Assembly: GCF_900111735.1 (NCBI RefSeq)
Contig: NZ_FOHW01000011.1
Coordinates: 62,001-126,000, forward strand
Direction: 5' to 3'
DNA length: 64,000 bases
From: Pseudomonas graminis
Lineage (GTDB): Bacteria > Pseudomonadota > Gammaproteobacteria > Pseudomonadales > Pseudomonadaceae
The position numbers were made by a program, and so were the translations under genes. The notes beneath the pieces were generated by a model that did not search any database, had not been told where the DNA came from, and worked only from the letters and a program-made list of their open reading frames with translations. This document shows, one piece after another, positions 16,441-26,318 of the stretch. The first letter of the stretch is position 1. Every line of letters begins with the position of its first letter.

Positions 16441-17952
16441 ATGAGCTGCCTTCTGCAATTGGAAAACATCTGTAAAAGCTACCCGGGCGTGCAGGCGCTC
16501 AAGTCGATCAACCTGAAGGTCGAGCGCGGCGAAATCCACGCGCTGCTCGGCGAAAACGGTGCGGGCAAATCGACCCTGATGAAGATCCTCGCGGGCGTCG
16601 AACATCAGGACAAAGGCAGCATTCTCATTGATGGCGCGGAGCAGCATTTCGCGACCTACAACGAGGCCATCGCCGCCGGCATCGGCATTGTCTTTCAGGA
16701 GTTCAGCCTGATCCCCTATCTCAATGCCGTGGAGAATATTTTTCTCGGCCACGAGATCGTCAACGGCTTCGGCTTGCTGCGTAAAGGGGAGATGCGCGAG
16801 AAAGCCATCGCGCTGTTCGACCGCCTCGGCGTGAAGATCAATCTGGATTGTTCAGTGCAGCACTTGAGCGTGGCCGAGCAGCAGTTTGTCGAGATCGCCA
16901 AGGCACTGGCCCTTGAAGCGCGTTTGCTGATTCTCGACGAACCGACCGCCACCCTGACGCCGTCCGAGGCCGCGCTGCTGTTCGACATCGTGCGCGAGCT
17001 GAAAAGCCAGGGCGTGGCGGTTATCTTCATCTCTCACCACCTGGAAGAGATTTTTCAGGTCTGCGACCGCATCAGTGTGCTGCGCGATGGCGCCAACGTG
17101 GGCGCGCTGACCGTCGCCAACAGCGATATCGACACCCTGGTGGAGATGATGGTGGGGCGGCGTCTGGAAGCGAGCTTTCCGCCCAAACAGTCCCGCGCTC
17201 AGGGCGAAGTCGTGCTGCAAGTGCGTGACATCCAGCTGACCCGCAATGGTCCGCACAACAGCTTCAACCTGCACAAGGGCGAGATTCTCGGGTTTGCCGG
17301 GCTGGTAGGGTCCGGGCGTACCGAGCTGGCGCTGGGCGTGATCGGCGCGTTGCCGGTGGTCAGCAAGGATGTGCTGCTGCGGGGACAGCCGGCGCACCTC
17401 AATGATCCGGCGCAGGCGCTGGCCAGTGGCATTGGACTGCTGCCGGAAAGCCGCAAGAGCGAAGGGCTGATCGTGGATTTCACCATTCGCGAGAACATCT
17501 CCCTGAACAATCTGGGCAAGTACGAAGGCGCGGCGCACCTGCTCGACCGGCACAAGGAGGACACCACCACCGCCGAGCTGATGAAGCAGCTGTCGATCAA
17601 GGCGCCGAGCTGTGAAAGCCGGGTCATCAACCTCAGCGGCGGCAATCAGCAGAAGGTTGTCATCGCGCGCTGGATCAATCACCACTGCGACATCCTGATC
17701 TTCGACGAGCCGACCCGAGGCATCGACGTCGGCGCGAAAGCGGAGATCTACACCCTGATGCGCACACTCACCGAACAAGGCTTCGCGATCATCATGATCT
17801 CTTCGGAACTGCCGGAAATCATCGGTATGTGCGACCGCGTGGCCGTTTTCAACAAGGGCGCTATCGTCAATGTGCTGGAGGCTTCGGCCATCAATCCGCA
17901 GGAAGTGATGCGCCACGCCACCGGGAGCCTGAACAGTGAACACCTCCATTAA
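16441..17952 (+). CDS. Sugar ABC transporter ATPase with two nucleotide-binding domains
   Basis: The 503-aa RbsA/MglA-type protein has two fused ABC domains. The first has Walker [10 protein letters not shown] (about residues 37-45), the signature LSVAEQQ and Walker [10 protein letters not shown]. The second has the degenerate Walker [10 protein letters not shown], signature LSGGNQQK and Walker [15 protein letters not shown], as usual in this class. It powers import of the sugar bound by the protein encoded upstream. ATG 16441 was chosen over 16402 because family members begin right there ([18 protein letters not shown]). The stop overlaps the permease start by 17 nt. Confidence 0.94.
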   Translation: MSCLLQLENICKSYPGVQALKSINLKVERGEIHALLGENGAGKSTLMKILAGVEHQDKGSILIDGAEQHFATYNEAIAAGIGIVFQEFSLIPYLNAVENIFLGHEIVNGFGLLRKGEMREKAIALFDRLGVKINLDCSVQHLSVAEQQFVEIAKALALEARLLILDEPTATLTPSEAALLFDIVRELKSQGVAVIFISHHLEEIFQVCDRISVLRDGANVGALTVANSDIDTLVEMMVGRRLEASFPPKQSRAQGEVVLQVRDIQLTRNGPHNSFNLHKGEILGFAGLVGSGRTELALGVIGALPVVSKDVLLRGQPAHLNDPAQALASGIGLLPESRKSEGLIVDFTIRENISLNNLGKYEGAAHLLDRHKEDTTTAELMKQLSIKAPSCESRVINLSGGNQQKVVIARWINHHCDILIFDEPTRGIDVGAKAEIYTLMRTLTEQGFAIIMISSELPEIIGMCDRVAVFNKGAIVNVLEASAINPQEVMRHATGSLNSEHLH

Positions 17953-18916
17953 ACCCATGACCGCGCAGCCCAACCGGATGCAGCTCAACTTCGCTCGATT
18001 GATCCGCTCGCCCGCCTTCTATCCCTTCGTGGGGCTGGTGGTGGTGACGGTCTTCATGATTTTCGCCAGCGACAAGTTTCTCACCGGGGCGAACCTGGAA
18101 AACATCGCCCGCCAGGTGTCGATCAACGCAATCATCGCGGTCGGCATGACCTGCGTGATCCTCACCGGCGGTATCGATTTGTCGGTGGGTCCGGTGATGG
18201 CATTGTCCGGCACGCTGACCACCGGGCTGATGGTGGCAGGCGTCCCGGCGCCGATCGCGATCCTCATCGGCTTGCTGATTGGTGTGGGCTTCGGGGTGGG
18301 CAACGGTATCTTTGTGGCTTACCTGAAAATGCCGCCGATCATCGTCACGCTGGCGACCATGGGCATCGCGCGCGGGCTGGGCCTGATGTACACCGACGGC
18401 TACCCGATTGCAGGGATGCCGGACTGGTTCGCCTGGTTCGGACGCGGCACGCTGTTCGGCATTCAAGTGCCTATCCTGATCATGCTGGCGACCTACTTTT
18501 TCGCCTGGGTGCTGCTGCAGCACACCCGCGTCGGTCGCTACATTTACGCCATCGGTGGTAACGAAGAAGCCGTGCGGCTGTCCGGCGTGCGCGCCTCGCG
18601 GTTCAAGCTGCTGGTGTACTCGATCAGCGGGCTGACGGCAGCGATTGCCGGGCTGGTGTTGTCGTCACGGCTGATGAGCGGGCAACCGAACGCCGGCGTC
18701 GGCTTCGAACTGGACGCCATTGCGGCTGTGGTGCTCGGCGGTGCGTCGATTGCCGGCGGTCGTGGCGTGATCATCGGCACGCTGGTGGGCGCGATGCTGC
18801 TTGGCGTGCTGAACAACGGCCTGAACATGCTCGGCGTGTCGCCCTATGTGCAAAGCGTGATCAAGGGCGGAATCATTTTGCTGGCGATTTTCATCAGTCG
18901 GCAGCGGCATAAATGA
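17936..18916 (+). CDS. Sugar ABC transporter permease (RbsC family)
   Basis: The 326-aa inner-membrane protein has about 9-10 hydrophobic helices and RbsC/AraH family motifs. These include [16 protein letters not shown] (about residues 76-91), [36 protein letters not shown] (about 203-218) and [13 protein letters not shown]. It starts at GTG 17936 within the end of the ATPase gene, giving translational coupling. With the two upstream genes it forms a complete sugar importer. Confidence 0.93.
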   Translation: MNTSIKPMTAQPNRMQLNFARLIRSPAFYPFVGLVVVTVFMIFASDKFLTGANLENIARQVSINAIIAVGMTCVILTGGIDLSVGPVMALSGTLTTGLMVAGVPAPIAILIGLLIGVGFGVGNGIFVAYLKMPPIIVTLATMGIARGLGLMYTDGYPIAGMPDWFAWFGRGTLFGIQVPILIMLATYFFAWVLLQHTRVGRYIYAIGGNEEAVRLSGVRASRFKLLVYSISGLTAAIAGLVLSSRLMSGQPNAGVGFELDAIAAVVLGGASIAGGRGVIIGTLVGAMLLGVLNNGLNMLGVSPYVQSVIKGGIILLAIFISRQRHK

Positions 18917-18944
18917 TGGATCTGCGACGTCCGTGCCTGCCTCA

Positions 18945-19007
18945 TCGCGAGCAAGCTCACTCCTACAGGGCGACGCGATCATTGTAGGAGTGAGCTTGCT
19001 CGCGATA
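18945..19007. repeat. Inverted REP pair
   Basis: TCGCGAGCAAGCTCACTCCT (18945-18964) is repeated inverted as AGGAGTGAGCTTGCTCGCGA up to about 19006. It forms a stem of about 22 bp around a 17-nt loop. It lies between the transporter and the dehydrogenase gene and could dampen transcription or stabilise the upstream mRNA. Confidence 0.88.
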
Positions 19008-19088
19008 GGGCCGGTCCAGTCACTGATGAATTTGAAACGATATCGGCTATCTCAGCCGTCATCCAAACATCAAAACAGGTAACCCGAC

Positions 19089-20177
19089 ATGGAACAAAAC
19101 ACAAAAACCACCATGCAAGCCGTCGTCTGCCATGCTCCGAAAGACTACCGTCTGGAGCAGATCAGCAAACCCGTTGCGCGGGCCAATGAACTGGTGATCC
19201 GCATCGGAGCCTGCGGGATCTGCGCCAGTGACTGCAAATGTCACTCGGGCGCGGCGATGTTCTGGGGGGGCGAGAGCCCGTGGGTGAAAGCGCCTGTGGT
19301 GCCCGGCCACGAGTTTTTCGGTTATGTCGACTCGGTGGGCGAGGGCGCTGAAGAGCACTTCGGCGTAAAGGTGGGGGACAAGGTCATCGCCGAGCAGATC
19401 GTCCCGTGCGAGAAGTGCAAGTTTTGCAAGTCCGGCAAGTACTGGATGTGCGAAGTGCACAACATCTTCGGCTTCCAGAAAGACGTCGCCGAGGGCGGCA
19501 TGGCGCAGTACATGCGCATCCCGAAAACCGCCATCGTGCACCACATTCCCGAGTCGGTTTCACTGGAAGATTCGGCGCTGATCGAGCCGATGGCCTGCTC
19601 GATTCACACCGTCAACCGCGGTGATGTTCAGCTCGACGACGTCCTGGTGATTGCCGGCGCCGGCACCCTCGGTCTGTGCATGGTGCAGGTCGCTGCGCTG
19701 AAAACGCCGAAGAAGCTGGTGGTCATCGATATGGTCGACGAGCGCCTGGAGTTGGCGAAAAAATTCGGCGCCGACGTGGTGATCAACCCGAGCCGAGACA
19801 ACGCGAAAGAGATCATCAACGGGCTCACCGATGGCTACGGCTGCGACGTTTACATCGAGACCACGGGCGTGCCGATCGGCGTCACCCAAGGCCTTGATCT
19901 GATCCGCAAGCTGGGCCGCTTTGTGGAGTTCAGCGTGTTCGGCGCCGAGACCAGCGCTGACTGGTCGATCATCGGCGATCGTAAAGAACTGGATGTACGC
20001 GGCGCTCACTTGGGGCCCTATTGCTACCCGATCGCCATCGACCTGTTCGAGCGCGGGCTGGTGACATCGGAAGGCATCGTCACCCACGACTTCGGTCTGG
20101 ACGACTACGCCGAAGCGTTCGCCCTGGCCGATTCGACCAAGTCGATCAAGGTGCTGCTCAAGCCGGTCAACGCATAA
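19089..20177 (+). CDS. Zinc-dependent polyol dehydrogenase (erythritol/L-threitol dehydrogenase-like)
   Basis: The 362-aa medium-chain dehydrogenase has catalytic zinc ligands in GICASD (C45) and GHEFFG (H74, E75), and a structural zinc motif PCEKCKFCKSGKYWMC (four cysteines, about residues 111-126). A Rossmann motif GAGTLG lies near residue 190. The spacing of the zinc segments and the phrase DVRGAHLGPYCYP resemble, from memory, bacterial erythritol/L-threitol dehydrogenases more than classical sorbitol dehydrogenase. It probably oxidises an alditol imported by the adjacent ABC system to a ketose for the next-encoded kinase. The exact substrate is unproven. Confidence 0.8.
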   Translation: MEQNTKTTMQAVVCHAPKDYRLEQISKPVARANELVIRIGACGICASDCKCHSGAAMFWGGESPWVKAPVVPGHEFFGYVDSVGEGAEEHFGVKVGDKVIAEQIVPCEKCKFCKSGKYWMCEVHNIFGFQKDVAEGGMAQYMRIPKTAIVHHIPESVSLEDSALIEPMACSIHTVNRGDVQLDDVLVIAGAGTLGLCMVQVAALKTPKKLVVIDMVDERLELAKKFGADVVINPSRDNAKEIINGLTDGYGCDVYIETTGVPIGVTQGLDLIRKLGRFVEFSVFGAETSADWSIIGDRKELDVRGAHLGPYCYPIAIDLFERGLVTSEGIVTHDFGLDDYAEAFALADSTKSIKVLLKPVNA

Positions 20178-20186
20178 CGCTGTCTC

Positions 20187-20277
20187 TGTAGGAGCCATCG
20201 GAGGTTACGACGGTCGCGATGCGGTGTACCTGACACAACGCTTTCGCGACCGTCGTGACCTCCGATGGCTCCTACAG
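20187..20277. repeat. Long inverted repeat between dehydrogenase and kinase genes
   Basis: Arms of about 32 nt (20187-20218 and 20244-20277) are nearly perfect reverse complements, from TGTAGGAGCCATCGGAGG to its mirror CCTCCGATGGCTCCTACA. They form a very stable hairpin inside the operon. The sequence belongs to the Pseudomonas REP class but has an unusually long arm, with GACGGTCGCG next to the loop. Confidence 0.9.
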
Positions 20278-20327
20278 GGGACCGTGGCACGCCTCAAACA
20301 ACCCAATAACAACAAGAGCGCACCCGG

Positions 20328-21860
20328 ATGGATTACGTCATCGGTGTCGACATCGGCACCCAAAGCACCAAGGCGTTACTGGTCGATGCCCAAGGCCGGA
20401 TCATCGCGCAGCACAGCCACAGTTATAAGGTCGACACCCCCAAACCGCGCTGGGCCGAACAATGGCCGCAGGTCTGGCTCGACGCCGTGGAAATCTGTGT
20501 CGCCGCCTGCATGCGCAAAAGCGCGTTGCCCAAAGACAGCGTCAAAGCCCTGTGTGTCAGCAGCCTGTATGGCGGCTCCGGCATTGCCGTCGATGCTCAG
20601 ATCAAACCCTTGTACCCGTGCCTGATCTGGATGGACCGCCGCGCCGAAGCCCAGGTCGAGTGGGTCAATCAACACGTCGACCTTGAGCGGCTTTACACGA
20701 TCACCGGCAATTCGGTGGACAGCTATTACGGCTTCACCAAAATGCTCTGGCTCAAGGACAAACAGCCGCAAGTCTGGGCCGACACGCGCTACCTGCTACC
20801 GCCCAATAGCTACGTCAATTACTGCCTGACCGGCGAGGTCGCGGTGGACCACAGCTCTGCCGGCAACATCGGCGGCGTCTACGACGTCAAGGCGCGGGGC
20901 TGGTCGGCAGAGATGCTCGACGCGCTGGGCATCCCGGCGTCGATGATGCCCGAGCGCCTGGTTCACTCCGGTGATGTGGTCGGTGGCTTGTTGCCCGAAT
21001 GGGCCGACCGCCTTGGGCTCACCCCTCACATTCCGCTGCTCGGTGGCGGTGTCGATGCCGCCATGGCGACCTTCGCTGCGGGCGTCACCCAGGCCGGCAA
21101 TCACGTGGCGATGATCGGCACCAGCATGTGCTGGGGCTACCTCAATCAGCAGGTAGACGCCCGGCACGGCCTGGTCAGTTTCCCCCACGTCTTCAACGGC
21201 GCGAAGGACCTCTACATCTTCGGCGGCGCAATCACCGCCGGCGCCTCGGTCAGCTGGTTTCGCGAGCAGTTCTGTCAGGCTGAAGAGCAGCAAGGCCGCG
21301 AGACCGGCGAAGACAGCCACGTGATACTCGAGCGCGCGGCAATGAAGATCCCGGCCGGTAGCGATGGCGTGCTGTTCCAACCGTACCTGATGGGCGAGCG
21401 CAGTCCGGTATGGGACGCCAAAGCCAGCGGCAGCTTTGTCGGCCTGAGCCTTTATCACAGTCGAATCCATCTGTATCGCGCGGTGCTCGAAGGCGTCACT
21501 TTCGCGCTTCGGCACAACATCGAAGCGGGCACCAAAGGCGCGCAATCCCTGGACCCTCGGCTGATCGTGGTCGGCGGTGCCAGCCACTCGGACCTGTGGA
21601 TGCAAATCATCGCCGACGTCACCAACTTTCCGGTCTACACCATCGTCCAGGAAGTCGAAGCGGCGCTCGGTGCCGCGCTGCTCGCTGCTCATGCGGTCGG
21701 TCTGGTGGATGAGGCGCAGGTCCACAAAGGCTGGGTCCAACTGGAGCTACGGGCCGAGCCTCAAACGGAGAACGTCGCGCTGTATTCGCGGCTGTTCGCC
21801 GATTACGTGGCGCTGTACCCGGCGCTGAAACCGATCATGCATCGCTTGCAGGGAGCGTGA
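20328..21860 (+). CDS. FGGY-family carbohydrate kinase
   Basis: The 510-aa protein is a complete FGGY kinase. It has an N-terminal phosphate loop VIGVDIGTQSTKALLVD (4-20), a middle region with LIWMDRRA, a GGGVDAAMATFAAG segment with the likely catalytic aspartate near residue 240, and a C-terminal ATP site RLIVVGGASHSDLWMQI. It should phosphorylate a ketose or polyol with ATP, and xylulose- or erythrulose-type substrates fit the neighbours. It is preceded by a dehydrogenase and followed, with overlapping stop and start, by a DCXR-like reductase, so the three form a catabolic unit. Confidence 0.88.
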   Translation: MDYVIGVDIGTQSTKALLVDAQGRIIAQHSHSYKVDTPKPRWAEQWPQVWLDAVEICVAACMRKSALPKDSVKALCVSSLYGGSGIAVDAQIKPLYPCLIWMDRRAEAQVEWVNQHVDLERLYTITGNSVDSYYGFTKMLWLKDKQPQVWADTRYLLPPNSYVNYCLTGEVAVDHSSAGNIGGVYDVKARGWSAEMLDALGIPASMMPERLVHSGDVVGGLLPEWADRLGLTPHIPLLGGGVDAAMATFAAGVTQAGNHVAMIGTSMCWGYLNQQVDARHGLVSFPHVFNGAKDLYIFGGAITAGASVSWFREQFCQAEEQQGRETGEDSHVILERAAMKIPAGSDGVLFQPYLMGERSPVWDAKASGSFVGLSLYHSRIHLYRAVLEGVTFALRHNIEAGTKGAQSLDPRLIVVGGASHSDLWMQIIADVTNFPVYTIVQEVEAALGAALLAAHAVGLVDEAQVHKGWVQLELRAEPQTENVALYSRLFADYVALYPALKPIMHRLQGA

Positions 21861-21862
21861 CT

Positions 21863-22600
21863 GTGAACACGGCTCAATTTGATTTCAGCGGCCAGCGCAT
21901 TTTGGTCACCGGCGCCAGCAGCGGCATTGGCTGGGAGGTCGCGCAGCAACTGTTGAGCAGCGGCGCCGAGGTGTATGCCATCGGCCGCGATGCGTCGGCG
22001 CTGGAAAAGCTCGCGGGGCAGGGCTGTTTGGCGTTGCGCGTGGACGTGGCTGATCAGCCGTCATTGGCCGCAGTGCTGGCGGACTTGCCGGTGATGCACG
22101 GCCTGGTCAACTGCGCCGGGATTTCCATATTGGAGTCCGCGACCGAGGTGAGCGCTGAGGCGTTCGATCAGGTCATGTCGGTCAATGTGCGGGCGGCGGC
22201 GATGATCGCGGGGGCAGTGGCGAAGAAGATGATCGCTGAAGGCGTGGCGGGGAGCATCGTCAACGTGTCGAGCCAAGCCTCATTGGTGGCGCTGGACGAT
22301 CACTTGAGCTACTGCGCGTCAAAGGGCGCGATGGATGCCATGAGCCGTGTGCAGTGTGGCGAATGGGGCCGGCACGGGATTCGCGTCAACAGCGTGAACC
22401 CGACTGTGACCCTGACGCCCATGGCGCAGATGGCCTGGAGTGAGCCGAGCAAACGCGACCCGGCGCTGGCAGCCATTCCCCTCGGCCGCTTCGCTGAAAC
22501 CGCAGAAGTCGCGGCGCCGATCCTGTTCCTGCTGAGCAGCGCGGCGTCGATGATCAGTGGTGTGTCGTTGCCGATTGATGGGGGTTACACGAGCCGGTAG
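21863..22600 (+). CDS. SDR oxidoreductase, L-xylulose reductase (DCXR)-like
   Basis: This classical short-chain dehydrogenase of about 245 aa has a cofactor motif VTGASSGIG, NVSS with the catalytic serine, and a YCASK active-site tyrosine and lysine. The stretch VNPTVTLTPMAQMAWSEPSK is strikingly like animal and fungal dicarbonyl/L-xylulose reductase (VNPTVVMT...). So it probably interconverts a ketose and an alditol. GTG 21863 has GGGAG 7 bp upstream and is preferred; GTG 21857, overlapping the kinase stop, is the alternative. It ends the operon before a long REP pair. Confidence 0.85.
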   Translation: MNTAQFDFSGQRILVTGASSGIGWEVAQQLLSSGAEVYAIGRDASALEKLAGQGCLALRVDVADQPSLAAVLADLPVMHGLVNCAGISILESATEVSAEAFDQVMSVNVRAAAMIAGAVAKKMIAEGVAGSIVNVSSQASLVALDDHLSYCASKGAMDAMSRVQCGEWGRHGIRVNSVNPTVTLTPMAQMAWSEPSKRDPALAAIPLGRFAETAEVAAPILFLLSSAASMISGVSLPIDGGYTSR

Positions 22601-22616
22601 AACGCAACTCGCAATG

Positions 22617-22751
22617 GTAGGAGCGTGGCTTGTCCCGCGATCTGCCGGGCACCGGCAGCAAAGTCTGTCGACGCGGTGAAACAGAAATACCGTAGCGTCT
22701 GTCATCGCGACCGGTTCCCGGTCGATCGCGGGACAAGCCACGCTCCTACAG
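22617..22751. repeat. Inverted REP pair with long arms
   Basis: GTAGGAGCGTGGCTTGTCCC with GCGATC on the left is mirrored by GATCGCGGGACAAGCCACGC and TCCTAC on the right. The inner parts also pair partly (TGCCGGGCACCGGCA). It separates the SDR gene from the convergent LacI gene and may act as a bidirectional transcription barrier. Confidence 0.88.
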
Positions 22752-22821
22752 GGGACCGCGTCGAGTTGGGGAGGGTAAGAGTTTCACGGGAGAGGTTTGG
22801 CGATGAGTCGATAATAAAGGC

Positions 22822-23838
22822 TCACCCGCCAACGCCATTCTCCAACTCCCCGACAATCACCACCTGGGCCTTCGGCAGATGCCGGTCCTCGATTCGCTCC
22901 AGCAGCAGTTTCACCGCGCTGCTTCCGGCCAGAGACGCATCGTGGGCGATGCAGGCGATGGGGATGCCGAAGATGTCGGCGAACGGCAGCCGGTCAATGC
23001 CGCAGATGGCCACGCTGTTGTGGGCGATATCGCGGTCGCGCAGGGCTTTCATGGCGCCCAGGGTGATGAGCTGGTTGAAGCCGAAAATCGCGTCTGGCAC
23101 TGGATGGTCGCGCAGGTAATCCAGCGTGCTCTGGTGCGACGGCTCCAGGGTGTAATCACCGGCAAACACATCCAGTTGCACCGGCTTGCCGCTCTCGACA
23201 ATCGCCGCTTTCACGCCCTTCAGACGCTCCTCGGAAATCCGCGAATGCGCAGGGCCGGTCAGCACCAGCATGCGGCTCATCGTCGGGCTTTGCGCCAGCA
23301 GGTAGCGGGCGCCTTTCAAGCCGCTGTGATAGTTATCCAGCACCACATGGCTGAACGGGCTGGCAGGCAATGCGCGGTCCAGTTGCACCACGGGAATGTC
23401 GCCGTTGCCCAGGCGACTGAGATAGACCGGCTGGTACGCCGGCTCGTCCGACACCGGCGACAGCACGATGCCGGCCACGCGATAACTCAGCAGCGTATCC
23501 ACTGCCTTGGCTTCGAGTTCTTCGGAGCCGTCGGTGTCCACCAGCATGATGGTGTAACCGCGGGTTTTCGCCTCGCGGGAAATCGCCTTGATCATCTCGC
23601 TGTAGAAGGGGTTGTCCACCGACGCGGTAATGACCCCGATGATCATGCTCTCGCTGCGCTTGAGGCTGCGGGCAAAGGCATTGGGGACGTAATCGAGCTC
23701 TTGCGCCACTTCCAGAATGCGCGCCAGGGTGGCGGGCTTGACCAGATCGGGTTTGTTCAGCGCCCGGGAAACAGTGACAGGCGTCATGTTCACTCGGCGG
23801 GCGATGTCGGAAATGGTGACGGGGGTTTTCTTGCTCAT
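22822..23838 (-). CDS. LacI-family transcriptional regulator
   Basis: The 338-aa protein has an N-terminal helix-turn-helix (TISDIARRVNMTPVTVSRAL, about residues 8-27) and the hinge region. A periplasmic-binding-protein-like sensor domain follows (IIGVITASVDNPFYSEMIKA, then VLDNYHSGLKGARYLL). It is convergent to the polyol operon and most likely represses it until the sugar or polyol binds. A palindromic candidate operator lies before the transporter genes at 15318. The frame is open upstream to 23958, but ATG 23838 (MSKKTPVTISDIAR) gives the family N-terminus. Confidence 0.9.
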   Translation of the reverse strand: MSKKTPVTISDIARRVNMTPVTVSRALNKPDLVKPATLARILEVAQELDYVPNAFARSLKRSESMIIGVITASVDNPFYSEMIKAISREAKTRGYTIMLVDTDGSEELEAKAVDTLLSYRVAGIVLSPVSDEPAYQPVYLSRLGNGDIPVVQLDRALPASPFSHVVLDNYHSGLKGARYLLAQSPTMSRMLVLTGPAHSRISEERLKGVKAAIVESGKPVQLDVFAGDYTLEPSHQSTLDYLRDHPVPDAIFGFNQLITLGAMKALRDRDIAHNSVAICGIDRLPFADIFGIPIACIAHDASLAGSSAVKLLLERIEDRHLPKAQVVIVGELENGVGG

Positions 23839-24027
23839 GGGCGATTGGCTGCCTGAAATCCGGGACAACCTGCGGGGCAGTCGCATCCCTCCAAAGAGTG
23901 CCAAGGCTAGCACGATGGAGGGCGCGAAAGGGATGACGATGTCGGGGCTGGCAAGCAATGCGACGGCTTTATTTTCGGACGCTGGCTGACTGTCTGATGA
24001 CGCTCTGCCGATAACCGGGCGCCAGGG

Positions 24028-24732
24028 TCAGACGCTGGTTTCCATTGCCTGGGCGTGTGCGCGGGGTCTGGCTTTGACGGGAGTGGAAATCTGCAATTCG
24101 GTGAGCTCGTCAAAGCGGGAAAGCTCGCGGCGCAGCTCAAGCATGTAATCCAGCGCGCCGCTCAGGCAAATGCTGTAAGCCAGCAATTCGACGCCTTCTT
24201 CGACGGTGGTTTTCGCCAGTCGCGCGTAGCCGCCCTGAAGGATGCCGTGCCACAGCGAGCCCATGCCGAACAGTCGCGAGAAGATCAGCACCAGCAGGCC
24301 CGCCATGACGAAGCCGAAGGCTGGGCGCACTGAGAAGCGAGCCAGGCCCGAGACCACGTCGCGCCGCGCACTCTTGTTGCCCAACGCCTTGTAGACGCAG
24401 GTGCCAGCAGTGAGCAGGGCGGGCCATAGCCAGAAACTGTGACTGATCGGGTCAAACAACCCGTCCAGCTCACGAATCAGCATGCAGGCAAAGAAGCCGC
24501 CAATCAGGATGCCAATGCCTCGTTGCCCTGGTTGGCGCGCCGAGACCCAGAACACCCCCGCGATGATCGCCAGCATGACTTCCTGGCTGACTTCGGTGAA
24601 CGAGGTTTCGAGGATGTCCGTTTTAGCGACGAAGATGTCGATGAACACCATGCCGATACTGAAGAGGGTAAGCGTCAGCATGACGCTAAAGCGCGTCAGT
24701 GCCGATTTAATAAGTTTTAGATCGTTGTTCAC
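24028..24732 (-). CDS. Inner-membrane protein of unknown function
   Basis: The 234-aa product shows about five to six hydrophobic segments (for example residues 15-35, 50-65, 74-88, 98-115, 133-153). An amphipathic C-terminal region follows with a charged stretch LELRRELSRFDELTELQ. Translation starts at a GTG. I do not recognise the family. It is divergent from the MFS gene and separated from lacI by about 190 bp, so its context gives no function. The regular hydrophobic pattern and normal codon use support a real gene. Confidence 0.7.
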   Translation of the reverse strand: MNNDLKLIKSALTRFSVMLTLTLFSIGMVFIDIFVAKTDILETSFTEVSQEVMLAIIAGVFWVSARQPGQRGIGILIGGFFACMLIRELDGLFDPISHSFWLWPALLTAGTCVYKALGNKSARRDVVSGLARFSVRPAFGFVMAGLLVLIFSRLFGMGSLWHGILQGGYARLAKTTVEEGVELLAYSICLSGALDYMLELRRELSRFDELTELQISTPVKARPRAHAQAMETSV

Positions 24733-25106
24733 AAGTTTTTCACTGCCGAGCCGGTATTAAGGGGCGCGACTCTAAAGAACTTTTCCGGGCTCGCCAAACA
24801 GCAGATAAGTTCATTCTTCCGCTTTTTCTCTTCTTCAGTAACAGTCTTTTGTTATATCCGCTCTTGCGATTTTTTAAATCCGCAGTTTCCGCGTGAATAC
24901 TACCGCAGCATTGCGGGATCGGGCCGCTCATGCGGGCTGATGGGCGTGAAACACACAAAGTCAAAGTGTTTAACCTGATGTTGAATATGTTCACGCATAC
25001 TTCAAAATCGGCTGAGCATGAACCTCGACAACGCTCTCAGGTCTACCTTGCCTGGTCTGGATCAGCGACACTGCGTGTCTTGTTTATACCGGTGCCCGGA
25101 GCGCTC
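24733..25106. other. Divergent intergenic region, no gene seen
   Basis: This 374-bp spacer between the unknown membrane protein and the MFS gene has an AT-rich part (24770-24880) that probably carries promoters. The MFS frame is open through part of it (to 24930), but that extension lacks membrane character and a ribosome site. No repeats or operators stood out. Confidence 0.4.
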
Positions 25107-26315
25107 ATGTCCTTGCCTGCTTCCCCTTCTTCCACGCGCGATTTCATCTTCGCCGCTTGCGCGTTGCTCATTGCCATGGTCGGCACCACGCTGCCCACGC
25201 CGTTGTATGCGCTCTATCAACAGCGGCTCGGCTTCGACGCGAGCTGGTTGACGATCATTTTCTCGATCTATGCGGCGGGCGTTATCGCAGCACTGTTGGC
25301 GGTCGGCAGCTGGTCCGATCAATTAGGGCGCAAGCCGTTGTTGCTGGCAGGGCTGGCGATGGGGGCTATAAGCGCGGTCATCTTTCTGTTCAGCGATTCA
25401 ATTGGCGGCCTGCTGATCGGCCGGCTTTTTTCCGGCTTCAGCGCGGGCATCATGACCGGCACGGCCACTGTTGCCGTCATCGAACTGGCCCCCAAGAGCT
25501 GGAAGAACGCCACGCTCGTGGCCACGGCCGCCAACATGTTCGGCCTCGGCATCGGGCCTCTGCTCGCTGGCTACACCTCCCAGTTTCTGCCGGACGCGCT
25601 GCACCTGGTGTTCTACGTGCACCTGGGAATGCTCGTGCTGGCGACGCTCGGCATCGCGCTGATTCGCGAAACCGTACAGCGTCCTGCGGTGCTGAAACTG
25701 GGCATCCAAAAGCCTTCCGTTCCGGCTTCCGTGCGCAGCGTGTTTATCTCCGCGTCCATCGCCGGGCTGGCGGGTTTCAGCGTGGCAGGATTGTTCACCA
25801 GCATGGTGCCGTCGGTGATGATCCACGTCATGCATGAGCAAGGCGGGCTGTTGATCGGCGCGGTGATCGGCTTGTTCTTCGTCGCCTCCATCATCGGCCA
25901 GGCGCTTTTGCAGGTCTTGCCGAAGGACCGGCACATGACCCTCGGTTGCGTCGGGTTGATCATCGGCATGATTTGTCTGGGGCTGAGCATTGCTACCTCG
26001 CAGTTGGGGCTGTTGATTGCGGCGGGGCTGGTGGCAGGCGTCGGCCAGGGCATGATCCTGCGCGCCGGCATGGGCGCGGTCACGGCCAGTAGCCCGCCTC
26101 ATCAGAAGGCTGCCGTGACGTCAGCATTCTTCGTGGTGCTTTACGTGTCGATCTCGGTGCCGGTGGTGGCGGTGGGTTTCAGCGTGCGAGTGTTTGGTCT
26201 GGAGCATGTGGGCGAATTCTTCGCCGCGCTGGTGGCCGTCGTGGCCTTGCTGGCGATGATCAGCATGAAGCGTGTGCAGTCAAAACAGGCCGCCCTGTCG
26301 GCGTCCGGGAGCTGA
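25107..26315 (+). CDS. MFS transporter
   Basis: The 402-aa protein has twelve predicted membrane helices and the major facilitator motif A, GSWSDQLGRKPLLLAGL, in the loop after helix 2. It resembles drug/H+ antiporters or other small-molecule exporters, and the substrate is unknown. ATG 25107, preceded by GGAG, gives a typical MFS N-terminus; the upstream open frame is likely not translated. A phosphodiesterase gene follows after 3 bp, so the two are co-transcribed. Confidence 0.85.
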   Translation: MSLPASPSSTRDFIFAACALLIAMVGTTLPTPLYALYQQRLGFDASWLTIIFSIYAAGVIAALLAVGSWSDQLGRKPLLLAGLAMGAISAVIFLFSDSIGGLLIGRLFSGFSAGIMTGTATVAVIELAPKSWKNATLVATAANMFGLGIGPLLAGYTSQFLPDALHLVFYVHLGMLVLATLGIALIRETVQRPAVLKLGIQKPSVPASVRSVFISASIAGLAGFSVAGLFTSMVPSVMIHVMHEQGGLLIGAVIGLFFVASIIGQALLQVLPKDRHMTLGCVGLIIGMICLGLSIATSQLGLLIAAGLVAGVGQGMILRAGMGAVTASSPPHQKAAVTSAFFVVLYVSISVPVVAVGFSVRVFGLEHVGEFFAALVAVVALLAMISMKRVQSKQAALSASGS

Positions 26316-26318
26316 ACA

